From: a virus
DNA: 45,050 bases
Strand: one strand, 5' to 3'
IMG/VR virus record: IMGVR_UViG_3300045141_000168
Location: 1 to 45,050 of that record
The notes beneath the pieces were generated by a model. The model worked only from the letters and a program-made list of their open reading frames with translations. It made no database searches and was not told where the DNA came from. A program made the position numbers and the translations under genes. Positions 24,724 to 32,261 of the stretch are shown here, piece by piece (within the stretch, counting starts at the first letter, position 1; each line of letters opens with the position of its first letter).

Positions 24724-25184
24724 GCGATGACCCTGGAGGCGGCGCCAGCCGGACCACCGACCCGGCTGCGGGAACGTCAGCCGCGACCGACATCAGCCTC
24801 CGCGAATACTTCGAGGCGCTACGCCACGCGGACGACACAGCTAAGCAGTGGATCTTCCGCTTCTACGAGGAACGCGACCGTCGCTACTCCGAGATCAGCG
24901 TCGAGCGGGAGAAGGCGCTGAAGATCAAGGAGGAGGCTGACAAGCGGGCGCTCGACCTCCAAGCTGAGACTCAGGCGTACAAGGACGAGAAGGCGAACGA
25001 GCTTCGGTCGCAGATCGAACGGGAGCGCGGAGCCTACGTCACCCAGGCCGAGCTGAAGCCGATCATCGAGTTCGTCAACCGCCAGCAGGGCCGCAGCTCC
25101 GGGATCAGCACAGCGGCGGCCGTCGCGTACGCGTTCGCGACCCTCCTCGTCGGCGCGCTCCTCTACTACGTCACGCACCACTAA
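24720..25184 (+). CDS. Coiled-coil, C-terminal membrane-anchored lysis protein
   Basis: 154 aa from ATG 24720 (ATGA overlap with the endolysin). A disordered start is followed by a long charged helix (EERDRRYSEISVEREKALKI, EEADKRALDLQAETQAY) and a single C-terminal membrane span (AAAVAYAFATLLVGALLYYV). This layout is common next to endolysins in actinophages and may act as holin, holin partner or outer-layer disruptor. The exact role is not certain. Confidence 0.65.
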   Translation: MSDDPGGGASRTTDPAAGTSAATDISLREYFEALRHADDTAKQWIFRFYEERDRRYSEISVEREKALKIKEEADKRALDLQAETQAYKDEKANELRSQIERERGAYVTQAELKPIIEFVNRQQGRSSGISTAAAVAYAFATLLVGALLYYVTHH

Positions 25185-25195
25185 GGAGCCTCCAC

Positions 25196-25375
25196 ATGAA
25201 GCTGTTTGAAGACCACGCATTCCTGCTCTTCGCCGCGCTACTGCTCGTCCTGGCGAGCTACACGATCATCACGATCGTCGGCCGCCCCGTAGACGAGAAG
25301 ATCATCGGCGTGGGGTTCGTCGTCCTGGTCGGCGCACTCGCCGGCCGCGCCGACGGGAAGAAATCGGGAGACTGA
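25196..25375 (+). CDS. Two-span membrane protein, holin candidate
   Basis: 59 aa, preceded by AAGGAGCCTCCAC. Two hydrophobic segments (FLLFAALLLVLASYTIITIV and IIGVGFVVLVGALAG) are joined by a short charged loop (GRPVDEK), ending in ADGKKSGD. A short two-span protein with charged C terminus next to the endolysin is typical of class II holins, which form lethal membrane lesions at the time of lysis. Confidence 0.65.
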   Translation: MKLFEDHAFLLFAALLLVLASYTIITIVGRPVDEKIIGVGFVVLVGALAGRADGKKSGD

Positions 25376-25377
25376 CC

Positions 25378-26586
25378 ATGAAGAAGCTAGCCTTGCTCGG
25401 CGTGCTGTTCGCCGCCGGACTCGCTGCTGCGCTCGCATACGGCGCGACCACAACCAGCACGTCGTGCGCGACTACCACTGCGCCTTCGCATACGGTCGCG
25501 GTGGATGCGGCACCGGTGGCGACGGTTGGCGGAGATGTGCTCTCGGTCTGCGCGACCGCCACCGCCACCGACCAGACGGTCACGACGACGGTGACAGCTC
25601 CGACCACCACGACGGCACCGACGACGACAGCCGCACCGCCCCCGAGCTCCTACGACCAGGCGATCGCCTATTCGCAGACGCGGCCGGCGTTCACGCCCAC
25701 CAGGACGGTCAACGTCACAACCGCAGCCGCGCTGAAGACGGCGCTGTCGAACCTGCAGGCTGGCGACCTCGTCAAGGCGACTGCCGCGTTCACCGTCTCG
25801 AGCTCGTCGAGCACGCCGCTCGTCGTCACGAACCGGCCTGCGTCCACCGCGGAGATCGACCTGACGGGCGTCACCATCGCCTACACCGGCTCGAGCGACA
25901 CCGAAGCGGTCGAGCTGAACAACGCGGCGAACCTCAACATCTTCGGCGGCTCAATCACCACCGGAGCGTCCGGTGGCATGTGCCTCCGGATCTTCGGGAC
26001 ACAGCACGTCCTCTGGTACGGCTTCAAACTCGACACCTGCGGCGACACGGGCCTCCAGGTGATCGCTTCGGGGACGAACGCGACCGACCACGACGACCTC
26101 CAAGGAGAGATCAGCAATGTCGGACTCCACACCGCCTATGACCCACACTCGGAGAAGGGCACAGGTCTACACGCCGCTAATTTGTGGGACGGTCCTTCCT
26201 CAGCAGCATTTACCAACAACCGCTTTGCGTTCTATGCGCACGACATTCCTGTGGGGGCCTGCGTGGAATACGGGAACGACTCCGGAGTCGCAACCGCCGA
26301 TGTTCTCTATCTCAAGTGCATCAACGAGACGATGGTCTCGCATGTGATGACCGGCGGCAACGGCATCCAATTCTGGGGCAGCAAAACACCGACCGCCACG
26401 CTTGACATCAAATACATCGAGTGCCAGAACCTTCAGGGTGCCTGCGTCTACTCGATCGTCAACGCCTCCGGTGTCACCGTCGAGTTCGGGCGCGCGTCGA
26501 ACACGAACCAGAACCCACAGGTCACCGGGGGCGTCTGGAACAACACACGCGGCATCGTCTACCAAGACGTCCAGCCCGCACCTTGA
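25378..26586 (+). CDS. Second exported beta-helix protein
   Basis: 402 aa. Signal peptide (Lys-Lys, then LALLGVLFAAGLAAALAYG), a Cys-pair segment (SCATTTAPSHTVAV...VCATATATDQ), a Val/Thr repeat (TVTTTVTAPTTTTAP), a PPPSS hinge, then beta-helix rungs (AEIDLTGVTIAYTGS, NLNIFGGSITTGASGGM, FKLDTCGDTGLQVIASG). The order mirrors the protein at 765. Placement after the lysis genes and before the immunity region is where phages often carry lysogenic-conversion genes. Action on extracellular or envelope polysaccharide is inferred. Confidence 0.7.
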   Translation: MKKLALLGVLFAAGLAAALAYGATTTSTSCATTTAPSHTVAVDAAPVATVGGDVLSVCATATATDQTVTTTVTAPTTTTAPTTTAAPPPSSYDQAIAYSQTRPAFTPTRTVNVTTAAALKTALSNLQAGDLVKATAAFTVSSSSSTPLVVTNRPASTAEIDLTGVTIAYTGSSDTEAVELNNAANLNIFGGSITTGASGGMCLRIFGTQHVLWYGFKLDTCGDTGLQVIASGTNATDHDDLQGEISNVGLHTAYDPHSEKGTGLHAANLWDGPSSAAFTNNRFAFYAHDIPVGACVEYGNDSGVATADVLYLKCINETMVSHVMTGGNGIQFWGSKTPTATLDIKYIECQNLQGACVYSIVNASGVTVEFGRASNTNQNPQVTGGVWNNTRGIVYQDVQPAP

Positions 26587-26664
26587 TCACCAGTTCGGAT
26601 GATGGACGAGTCACCCATCCTGGGTTAGCCTCCGTTGGGGTGCAAGACCGACCGGGGATCAGAG

Positions 26665-27102
26665 TCAGCCACGCCGAGATCTGCCGGCGGCTGGCTCGTC
26701 TGGAAGCCGTCGTAGCAGCTCACGAACGAGACCTTCGACGCGCTCTTGACCGGCTTCCAGAGCCTCAAGCCGCTCAACCAGTTCCTCTGCGGATCGTTCA
26801 GTAGGCGCGTCGCCGTGTAGGAACCAGCCGACGCTTGTGCCGGTCGCTTCGGCGATCCGTTGGAGCGTCCGGTACGGGTTGGAGTCGCCGGATTCGTAGT
26901 ACTGGATCTGGCGCATCCCGACACCGATCAGGTCGGACAGTTCGTCTTGGGTGAGGCCCGCCGAGAGGCGGGCCTCTCTGATCCGTGCGCCGACGCCGGT
27001 CGGATCCTTCTGCGCTGCTTCCTCCATGGCCGCAAGGAGCAGTCTCCGCAAATTGCGGGTCTTTGTCGCCGAACTCGGATTGCGTGCTACTTGACTTCGC
27101 AT
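26665..27102 (-). CDS. Immunity repressor (Xre/cI-type HTH), candidate
   Basis: Minus strand, 145 aa from ATG 27102; an internal ATG at 27027 would give 120 aa. The HTH is clear: ARIREARLSAGLTQDELSDL then GVGMRQIQYYESGDSNPY, followed by IAEATGTSVGWFLHG and a C-terminal heptad helix (AEELVERLEALEAGQERVEG) for dimerisation. No protease-type C-terminal domain is present. It is divergent from a Cro-like gene with only 23 bases between starts, the classic lysis-lysogeny arrangement. Neither start has a visible ribosome site, so translation may be leaderless. Confidence 0.75.
   Translation of the reverse strand: MRSQVARNPSSATKTRNLRRLLLAAMEEAAQKDPTGVGARIREARLSAGLTQDELSDLIGVGMRQIQYYESGDSNPYRTLQRIAEATGTSVGWFLHGDAPTERSAEELVERLEALEAGQERVEGLVRELLRRLPDEPAAGRSRRG
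26953..26976. other. Perfect hairpin inside the repressor gene
   Basis: GAGGCCCGCC (26953-26962) and GGCGGGCCTC (26967-26976) form a perfect 10 bp stem with a GAGA loop, lying within the HTH-coding part of the repressor. On either strand it would be a stable mRNA structure. It may be a consequence of coding constraints or may attenuate repressor transcription. Confidence 0.4.
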
Positions 27103-27118
27103 TGGTTTCGTGTATGTT
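27091..27118 (+). promoter_or_regulatory. Candidate leaderless promoter of the Cro-like gene
   Basis: TTGACT (27091-27096), a 16-base spacer and TATGTT (27113-27118) resemble sigma-70-type -35 and -10 boxes. Seven bases separate the -10 from ATG 27126, so transcription would start at or next to the start codon. The -35 lies over the 5' end of the repressor gene, giving a natural site for repression. Confidence 0.5.
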
Positions 27119-27125
27119 GCGCGAT

Positions 27126-27335
27126 ATGGCGTTGCATGTCAAGGGCCAACCACTCGGCGAAGCGCTTCGCAAGGGCCGCCTCGAGATCGCGCACCTTTCG
27201 CAGCGAGAGCTCGCCAAGATGCTCGGTGTCTCGACGCGCACCGTCCAGAACTGGGAGGCGGGCAAGGTCCCGCAGCCTCGACATCGCCGCGCGATCGTCT
27301 CCTTCCTCGACGAGCTCGAGGAGCAGGCCGCGTGA
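27126..27335 (+). CDS. Cro-like HTH regulator, 69 aa
   Basis: The HTH spans residues 20-55: RLEIAHLSQRELAKMLGV then STRTVQNWEAGKVPQPRHR, ending in an acidic helix (IVSFLDELEEQAA). It lacks further domains. A start at ATG 27117 would add three residues, but ATG 27126 fits the promoter. It probably opposes the divergent repressor and starts the early operon that runs to the integrase. Confidence 0.75.
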   Translation: MALHVKGQPLGEALRKGRLEIAHLSQRELAKMLGVSTRTVQNWEAGKVPQPRHRRAIVSFLDELEEQAA

Positions 27336-27499
27336 TCCTCCACACGATCATCCACCTACTCCACGTCCTTCAGCACCACCACCACAGGCAGGTGATCCAC
27401 ATTCACCTGCACAAGCGGCCCCTCGTTCACGGGACCCAGTGTGTGAAGCGGTGGCATCACCACCCACCGATCTGTCCTCTGCCGAGTCCCCGGTCGTGA
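27332..27499 (+). CDS. Histidine-rich miniprotein, 55 aa
   Basis: GTG overlaps the Cro-like stop (GTGA). Fourteen of 55 residues are His, in patterns such as LLHVLQHHHHRQVIHIHLHK and WHHHPP, with two Cys later. Third positions are mostly G or C, supporting real coding. It overlaps both neighbours by four bases. Metal (zinc or nickel) binding is likely from composition; biological role unknown. Confidence 0.6.
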   Translation: MILHTIIHLLHVLQHHHHRQVIHIHLHKRPLVHGTQCVKRWHHHPPICPLPSPRS

Positions 27500-27729
27500 A
27501 TCTGGTGGGTTCTGTGTCCTCAATCCCGCGCAAATCCATGAAGCCGCAGAGACCCCCTGCGCGGGGCGGGGATGCCGAGCCGACCAGATGGCACCAGACC
27601 TGGGTGGCCCTCGCTGAACGGCTCGCGACGATCCGGCGGTTGCATGCCGAAGAGGCCGCCCGTGCGGACGACTCGCTGATGCTCATGTTCGACGGGCACG
27701 ACCAGGCGCGGTTGGTGCGGCGTGTCTGA
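27496..27729 (+). CDS. Hypothetical 77 aa protein
   Basis: GTG start overlapping the previous stop. The first 30 residues are basic and disordered (RKSMKPQRPPARGG); the remainder is one amphipathic helix (TWVALAERLATIRRLHAEEA) with an acidic end. No domain recognised. It belongs to a run of genes joined by four-base overlaps from the Cro-like gene onward. Confidence 0.5.
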   Translation: MNLVGSVSSIPRKSMKPQRPPARGGDAEPTRWHQTWVALAERLATIRRLHAEEAARADDSLMLMFDGHDQARLVRRV

Positions 27730-27826
27730 GATCCGCGACCCGATCCTGCGGGCCGCGTTCCTGCGGGCCTATCGGGCGTGGCTTGCCCGGTGTGAGCAGC
27801 TCAGCCTGTTCGAGGAGCGGGAGTGA
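27722..27826 (+). CDS. Tiny helical protein, 34 aa
   Basis: GTG at 27722 overlaps the previous gene's end, and TGA at 27824 overlaps the next GTG. The peptide MSEIRDPILRAAFLRAYRAW plus LARCEQLSLFEERE is a plausible single helix. The good codon pattern and tight coupling on both sides support it as a real gene. Confidence 0.5.
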   Translation: MSEIRDPILRAAFLRAYRAWLARCEQLSLFEERE

Positions 27827-28701
27827 GTTTCACCGCTCTCGCATCCGGCATCCATGACCTCGGCGCGTCCGCTTACCACGCCGACGAGATCACCGATGTG
27901 CCGACGCTGAGCGCGAGCATCGCGAGCATTCTCGTCGGCCGGTCACCAGCCCATGCGCGCGCCGCCCATCCGAAGCTGAACCCGGACTTGAAGCGTGTCT
28001 TGTCGGAGAAGTTTGATCTCGGCACGGCAGCTCATCGTCTCTTCCTGGAGGGCACCGACGCGGTCGCCGTCGTTGACGCGGCGGATTGGCGGACGAACGC
28101 CGCGAAGGACGCCCGGGCGACAGCTCGTGCTGCCGGCCGGATCCCGCTGCTGCCGCCGCAGGCGGCCGATGTGGCGGCGATGGTCGCAGCCACAAGCGAG
28201 CACCTCGCCCGCAAGAACGTCGAGCCGGAGCCGTTCACGGACGGCAAGCCCGAGCAGACACTCATCTGGGGGGACAACCAGGGAGTCGTCTGTCGGGCTC
28301 GGCTCGACTGGCTCCGCGATGACTTCACGGCGATCGACGATTACAAGACGACGTCGGCGAGCGCGGACCCGGAGAAGTGGACGCGGACGATGTACGGGAT
28401 GGGTTGCGATGTCCAGGTCGCGTTCTATTTGCGGGGTGTAGAAAAGATCACGGGCGTCCGGCCGGTGTTCCGGTATGTGGTGCAGGAGACGTATCCGCCG
28501 TACGAGTTGAGTGTTGTCGATCTTGCTCCGTCGGCGTTGGCGTTGGCTGAGGACAAGGTTGAGCGGGCGATTGAGTTGTGGGCGGTCTGTCTGGAGCGTG
28601 GTTTCTGGCCGGGCTATTCGGATCAGGTCGCGTCGATTGAGGTGCCGACGTTTGAGGAGATGCGCTGGTTGTCGCGCATCGGCGAAGAGGCGGCAGCGTG
28701 A
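27823..28701 (+). CDS. PDDEXK exonuclease (RecB/ExoVIII-like)
   Basis: 292 aa from GTG. The nuclease core is visible: HRLFLEG (helix with His), VVCRARLDWL then AIDDYKTTSAS, giving the Asp, the D-x-K catalytic pair and the following helix, and later DVQVAFYLRGVEKITG, the Q-x3-Y motif IV of RecB-type nucleases. Phage relatives degrade one strand of duplex ends to feed an annealing or RecA-like partner. The ATPase two genes downstream is that partner. Confidence 0.8.
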   Translation: MSFTALASGIHDLGASAYHADEITDVPTLSASIASILVGRSPAHARAAHPKLNPDLKRVLSEKFDLGTAAHRLFLEGTDAVAVVDAADWRTNAAKDARATARAAGRIPLLPPQAADVAAMVAATSEHLARKNVEPEPFTDGKPEQTLIWGDNQGVVCRARLDWLRDDFTAIDDYKTTSASADPEKWTRTMYGMGCDVQVAFYLRGVEKITGVRPVFRYVVQETYPPYELSVVDLAPSALALAEDKVERAIELWAVCLERGFWPGYSDQVASIEVPTFEEMRWLSRIGEEAAA

Positions 28702-28835
28702 AGCGCTGCGCCCGGTGTAACCGCGTCCTCAAGCCTGCGATGCCACACATCTACTCGCGTTGGACGCGCTCCTACTACTGCGCTGGCGTGAAGCAATGCG
28801 CGAAGCGCGCAGCTCGCAAGAAGGTGCTCGCGTGA
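28698..28835 (+). CDS. Zinc-ribbon miniprotein, 45 aa
   Basis: GTGA overlaps on both sides. The peptide has CARCNRVLKP near the start and YYCAGVKQCAK near residue 30, giving a four-Cys ribbon with a basic tail. It lies between the exonuclease and the Sak4-like ATPase, so it may help recombination or bind DNA; this is inference from context. Confidence 0.6.
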   Translation: MKRCARCNRVLKPAMPHIYSRWTRSYYCAGVKQCAKRAARKKVLA

Positions 28836-29764
28836 CCATCACCTTCCGGCCAGCAGTCCGCGAGCAGATCCCGCTTCTCCTCGGTCTCGCCGGAGGAACC
28901 GGATCCGGCAAGAGCTATTCGGCGATGGAGCTCGCGAAAGGCATCGCAAAGGGTGCCCGGTTCGCCGTCATCGACAGCGAGAACGGGCGGGCGAAGCATT
29001 ACGCCGACGTATTCGACTTCGATCACGCCGACATCAAAGCCCCCTTCCGGCCGCAGGAATACATCGACGCGATCACCGCCGCCGACGCGGCGGGGTACCC
29101 GGTCGTCGTCGTCGACAGCGCCTCCCATGAGTGGTACGGGGATGGCGGCTGTCTCGACTGGCATGACGAGTTGATGGGTGGCAACCAGTCGAAGAACCTG
29201 TCCGCCTGGATCGAGCCGAAGCGTGAGCACAAACGGTTCGTCACGCGGCTGCTGCAGCTTCACGCCCATGTGATCCTCTGTTTCAGGGCTGAGCCGAAGG
29301 TCGAAGCCGTCCGCAAGGACGGCCGCCTGGAGATCGTCCCGAAAGCATCGCTGACGGGTCTGGACGGGTGGATCCCGATCGCCGAGAAGAACCTCCCCTA
29401 CGAGTTGACGGCGTCGTTCCTGCTGATGGCAGATCGGCCGGGTGTGCCGAAGCCGATCAAGTTGCCGGAGCAGTTGAAGCCGCTCGTGTCGATTGATGAG
29501 CCGCTGACCGCGGTCAATGGTCTCGCGCTTGCGGAGTGGGCGTTGGGTGGGTCGAAGCCGAAGAAGCACGTCAAGGACGCGCCGAAGGGTCTTGAGGATG
29601 AACTGTTCGATCTCACCGAGAAGCTCGGGAAGAAGCGTGCCGATGTGGAGGCTGCCCTGGAGCGCGCCCGGCCGTTGCCGACGTTCCCGGATTGGTTGCA
29701 GACGCAGATTGACCGTGCCCGCGACGCCGTAAAGGCGACACAACCCGAGGGGGCGGCAGCGTGA
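28832..29764 (+). CDS. Sak4-like RecA-fold ATPase (recombination)
   Basis: 310 aa from GTG 28832. Walker A GLAGGTGSGKSYS near residue 20, Walker B YPVVVVDSASHEW near 88, and WIEPKREHKRFVTRLLQLHA downstream fit the AAA_24/Sak4 group of single-strand annealing ATPases used by phages with ExoVIII-like nucleases. The C terminus (KKRADVEAALERARPLP) is helical. Together with 27823 it forms a two-component recombination unit. Confidence 0.75.
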   Translation: MTITFRPAVREQIPLLLGLAGGTGSGKSYSAMELAKGIAKGARFAVIDSENGRAKHYADVFDFDHADIKAPFRPQEYIDAITAADAAGYPVVVVDSASHEWYGDGGCLDWHDELMGGNQSKNLSAWIEPKREHKRFVTRLLQLHAHVILCFRAEPKVEAVRKDGRLEIVPKASLTGLDGWIPIAEKNLPYELTASFLLMADRPGVPKPIKLPEQLKPLVSIDEPLTAVNGLALAEWALGGSKPKKHVKDAPKGLEDELFDLTEKLGKKRADVEAALERARPLPTFPDWLQTQIDRARDAVKATQPEGAAA

Positions 29765-30000
29765 GCGTCGAGATCCGCTGCGACCGTTGCGCGAAGTCGA
29801 CGAAGGGATACTTCGTCAACGCCGAGATCCAAGTGCGGCGCGGTGTCTTTGCGTCCTTCTACTCCAAGCTTTCGGCCGCCAATAGCGCGGCCAACTGGAG
29901 CAGGCACTGGCAACTTTGCGAAGACTGCACGGCGTCCCTCAAGCGGTGGACCGAGCCTGGAACCAAGGTCGTCTACGAAATCGAGGTGGATGAAGCGTGA
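29761..30000 (+). CDS. Zinc-ribbon protein, 79 aa
   Basis: GTG overlap with the ATPase. CDRCAKS near residue 8 and LCEDCTASLK near residue 60 form a split CxxC...CxxC ribbon around a beta-rich middle (YFVNAEIQVRRGVFASFYSK). Resembles small host-rubredoxin-type knuckle proteins common in phages. Function unknown. Confidence 0.55.
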   Translation: MSVEIRCDRCAKSTKGYFVNAEIQVRRGVFASFYSKLSAANSAANWSRHWQLCEDCTASLKRWTEPGTKVVYEIEVDEA

Positions 30001-30158
30001 CCGCCACAGCCTGGATGTTCGTCTTCTCCGGTCTCGGCATCACCGTCGGGTTCCTCATCGGTGCTGAGTATGCGTGGTGGTGTGTCCGCCGGGATATTCA
30101 CCGGAACTTCCTGGCTCGGAAGGTTGGCTCGTACATGGACCCGAGGAGACCCTGGTGA
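29997..30158 (+). CDS. Single-span membrane protein, 53 aa
   Basis: GTGA overlap. Residues 6-29 (WMFVFSGLGITVGFLIGAEY) are a membrane span, followed by a basic cytoplasmic-type tail (CVRRDIHRNFLARK). Small early membrane proteins can serve superinfection exclusion, but nothing specific shows this. Confidence 0.55.
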   Translation: MTATAWMFVFSGLGITVGFLIGAEYAWWCVRRDIHRNFLARKVGSYMDPRRPW

Positions 30159-30373
30159 AGTACGTGCTCACCATTCTCGCTATCGCGATGCTCGCTGATG
30201 GACTCTGGAGCCACGACTGGCGGCTGATCCTCGCCTCGGCAGCGGTCGCTGCAATCTGGCCTCTGATCGAACCTGACGTCACGGAGAGCGCGCCGCAGCT
30301 GCGTGATAGCGAGCCGGCGTGTCGGTGTGGCCGGCATCACGTGTGCGCAGTGCATCTCGGAGCCATCGAATGA
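30155..30373 (+). CDS. Membrane protein with C-terminal metal site, 72 aa
   Basis: GTGA overlap with the previous gene. Two hydrophobic stretches (VLTILAIAMLADGLW and LILASAAVAAIWPLI) are followed by a short Cys/His segment (ACRCGRHHVCAVH), suggesting a bound zinc on the inner or outer face. Family unknown. Confidence 0.55.
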   Translation: MKYVLTILAIAMLADGLWSHDWRLILASAAVAAIWPLIEPDVTESAPQLRDSEPACRCGRHHVCAVHLGAIE

Positions 30374-30552
30374 GCGAGTCTGCCGCGAGGATGCCGTGCG
30401 ACTGCGGATCGACCACCTGGAAGCTAATGGCCAAGTGCGGCAGTTCGCGCTGGCGTTGTAACGAGTGCAGCCCCGCCCCGAAGCTGTCTCTTCGCCGGAG
30501 GCTGCGCTTGTGGCGTCGGCAGCGCGCTCTGAGGAAGTGGTCGCGTGTCTGA
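30370..30552 (+). CDS. Basic zinc-ribbon protein, 60 aa
   Basis: ATGA overlap. CDCGSTTWKL...KCGSSRWRCNECS is a compact zinc ribbon and the rest is Arg/Leu/Trp-rich (RRRLRLWRRQRALRKW), fit for DNA binding. Its location directly upstream of the integrase makes an excisionase-like or integrase-control role possible, but no known Xis signature is seen. It shares the SESAA start motif with the 34849-36758 cluster. Confidence 0.55.
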   Translation: MSESAARMPCDCGSTTWKLMAKCGSSRWRCNECSPAPKLSLRRRLRLWRRQRALRKWSRV

Positions 30553-31513
30553 TTCCGCTAGCACCACCCACCTTGGAGGCGTGACCGAACCGCTCTATGC
30601 TCCGCTCGACCCCTTGCGGGACCTCCGCCACAGGAACGCCAGAGCCGCCCGCGACTTGGCCGACTGGCTCAGTTGGCTTGAATTGGCGAATAAGGCCAGT
30701 CGCACCCTCGACGCCTACGAAAAATACGGCGCCAGGCTCCTCAACGCGTTCCCACAACACAGGCTCGAGGACTTCACCGACGGCGACCTCGCAACCGTCC
30801 TCAAGCTCTACCCACCATCCTCGCGGCACATCGTCAAAGCCTCCTGGAACAACTGGTTCAAGTGGGGCTACCGCACCAGGCGGATCGCAGGCAACCCCGT
30901 CGACCTCCTCCCCGACATCACCTACCGGCCCAAACGGGATTACGACGTGTTCACGAAGGCGGAGCAGGACGCCCTGTTCGCGCTCCCGTCCCCGGATGGC
31001 GAGTTGATGACGATTCTCCACCTTGCCGGCCTAAGGCGCGCGGAGGCGATCGGCCTGACCGTGAAGAGAATCGCTTGGGATCGTGAGCCGCCGCGGATCA
31101 TCGTTATCGAGGGCGCCAAGGGCAGCAAGGAGCGCACCGTCCCGATGGTGTTCCCCGAATTGCCCATCGCGTGCGATCAACTCATCACCCTTGAGGGACT
31201 GGACGCGCACGACCATCTGTGGGCGACCCGTCCCGGCGGCCGTAGCGTGGTTCGGCGGCGAGATCCGATCAGCAATACGACGTTCGAGCGGTGGTGGAAG
31301 AAACAGATTCTGGCTGCTGACGTTCGGTACCGGAACCCGCACATGGCCCGCCATTCGTTCGTGACCCGGCTGCGGGAGTCGAAGGTTCCGATCGAGGACA
31401 TCAAGTGGATCGTCGGACACGAGTCGATCGCGACCACAGAAGACACTTACTCACACCCGAACATGGACGAGCTCGGCGAGCGCGTCCGCAGCCTCGTCGG
31501 AGATCGCATCTAG
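30545..31513 (+). CDS. int: Tyrosine recombinase / integrase
   Basis: 322 aa from GTG 30545 (GTG 30581 is an alternative). The N-terminal SAM-like core-binding domain spans about residues 35-125 (SRTLDAYEKYGARLLNAF). Catalytic residues: Arg in LAGLRRAEAIGL (about 164), Lys in GAKGSKERTVP (about 190), H-x-x-R in HMARHSF (about 266-269), His in WIVGHESI (about 290), and Tyr in TTEDTYSH (about 302). It joins phage attP to the host attB. The phage is therefore temperate. Confidence 0.9.
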   Translation: MSDSASTTHLGGVTEPLYAPLDPLRDLRHRNARAARDLADWLSWLELANKASRTLDAYEKYGARLLNAFPQHRLEDFTDGDLATVLKLYPPSSRHIVKASWNNWFKWGYRTRRIAGNPVDLLPDITYRPKRDYDVFTKAEQDALFALPSPDGELMTILHLAGLRRAEAIGLTVKRIAWDREPPRIIVIEGAKGSKERTVPMVFPELPIACDQLITLEGLDAHDHLWATRPGGRSVVRRRDPISNTTFERWWKKQILAADVRYRNPHMARHSFVTRLRESKVPIEDIKWIVGHESIATTEDTYSHPNMDELGERVRSLVGDRI

Positions 31514-31528
31514 CGAAAGGAGTCGGTA

Positions 31529-32158
31529 ATGGACCTCGCAACCATCGACATGCCGGCGGACGAGGCTCAGCAGCTCTTCGAGGAGTACCGCGCCGCCGTG
31601 CGTGAGCGGCACGACGAAGAGGACGAACAGATCATGCGCGGCTATCGCACGCTTGCGAAGGGCCAGCAGGTCCTCAACCTGCCGCAGACCATCAAGGCCG
31701 GCGGCGTGGACTTCCGGACATTCCGTGACCGCTGGAGTCTCGGATCCGTTGATGTATGCCTTCCACGGCTCGCTGTCGCTCGCGCGAATCGCACAACGGT
31801 CTGGACGTTCGGCATCAACCGTGAGGGGCACTGCACGATGCAGACGAAGCTCGATCCACACGTCAACAACCGCTACGACGTGATGGACTTTGCGCCAGGC
31901 ACATTCGAGGAGGGAACGGCCGATTCGATTTGGTCGCGGCCTCGGATTCGTGCGGTCATCCCGAACGTGCCGCCGCGTCTACGGCCTCGCAGTGGGCTCG
32001 GCAACTTCCATGTTCTGTTCGAGGCCGAGTGGGGTCTCGATCCCGAGCCGCCCGTTGACCCGGCACTGCTCAAGCACATCGGCGGTGACCTCTACGCCGT
32101 AGTCGCGGTCTGGGATCTGACTGACCTCGAACGGGCTGTTCTCGCGGGACGCTCCTAG
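31529..32158 (+). CDS. Hypothetical 209 aa protein downstream of the integrase
   Basis: AAAGGAGTCGGTA precedes the ATG. The first 45 residues form an acidic helix (DEAQQLFEEYRAAVRERHDE); the rest is a mixed beta-rich domain (TTVWTFGINREGHCTMQTKL, IRAVIPNVPPRLRP, YAVVAVWDLTDLERAVL). No catalytic motif or family is recognised. Its position between integrase and the putative attachment region may suggest a lysogeny-related role, but this is only context. Confidence 0.55.
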   Translation: MDLATIDMPADEAQQLFEEYRAAVRERHDEEDEQIMRGYRTLAKGQQVLNLPQTIKAGGVDFRTFRDRWSLGSVDVCLPRLAVARANRTTVWTFGINREGHCTMQTKLDPHVNNRYDVMDFAPGTFEEGTADSIWSRPRIRAVIPNVPPRLRPRSGLGNFHVLFEAEWGLDPEPPVDPALLKHIGGDLYAVVAVWDLTDLERAVLAGRS

Positions 32159-32182
32159 AGCATGTTGACGCGGCCGCAAACT

Positions 32183-32261
32183 CCCCACTCTCACCCGCGC
32201 AACCATGCGGCTCGCGGCCCCATGTGGGTACCAAAGGCGTCTAGGCCCCACTCTCCAAAAC
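32183..32261. other. Candidate attP region
   Basis: The 148-base gene-free stretch 32159-32306, the first after the integrase pair, holds a 10-base direct repeat CCCCACTCTC at 32183 and 32246. The second copy runs into TCTCCAAAAC (32252-32261), which matches the anticodon loop region of bacterial tRNA-Trp (CCA anticodon). Integrase cores often coincide with tRNA anticodon loops. The match is short and does not extend to a tRNA 3' end. Confidence 0.3.
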
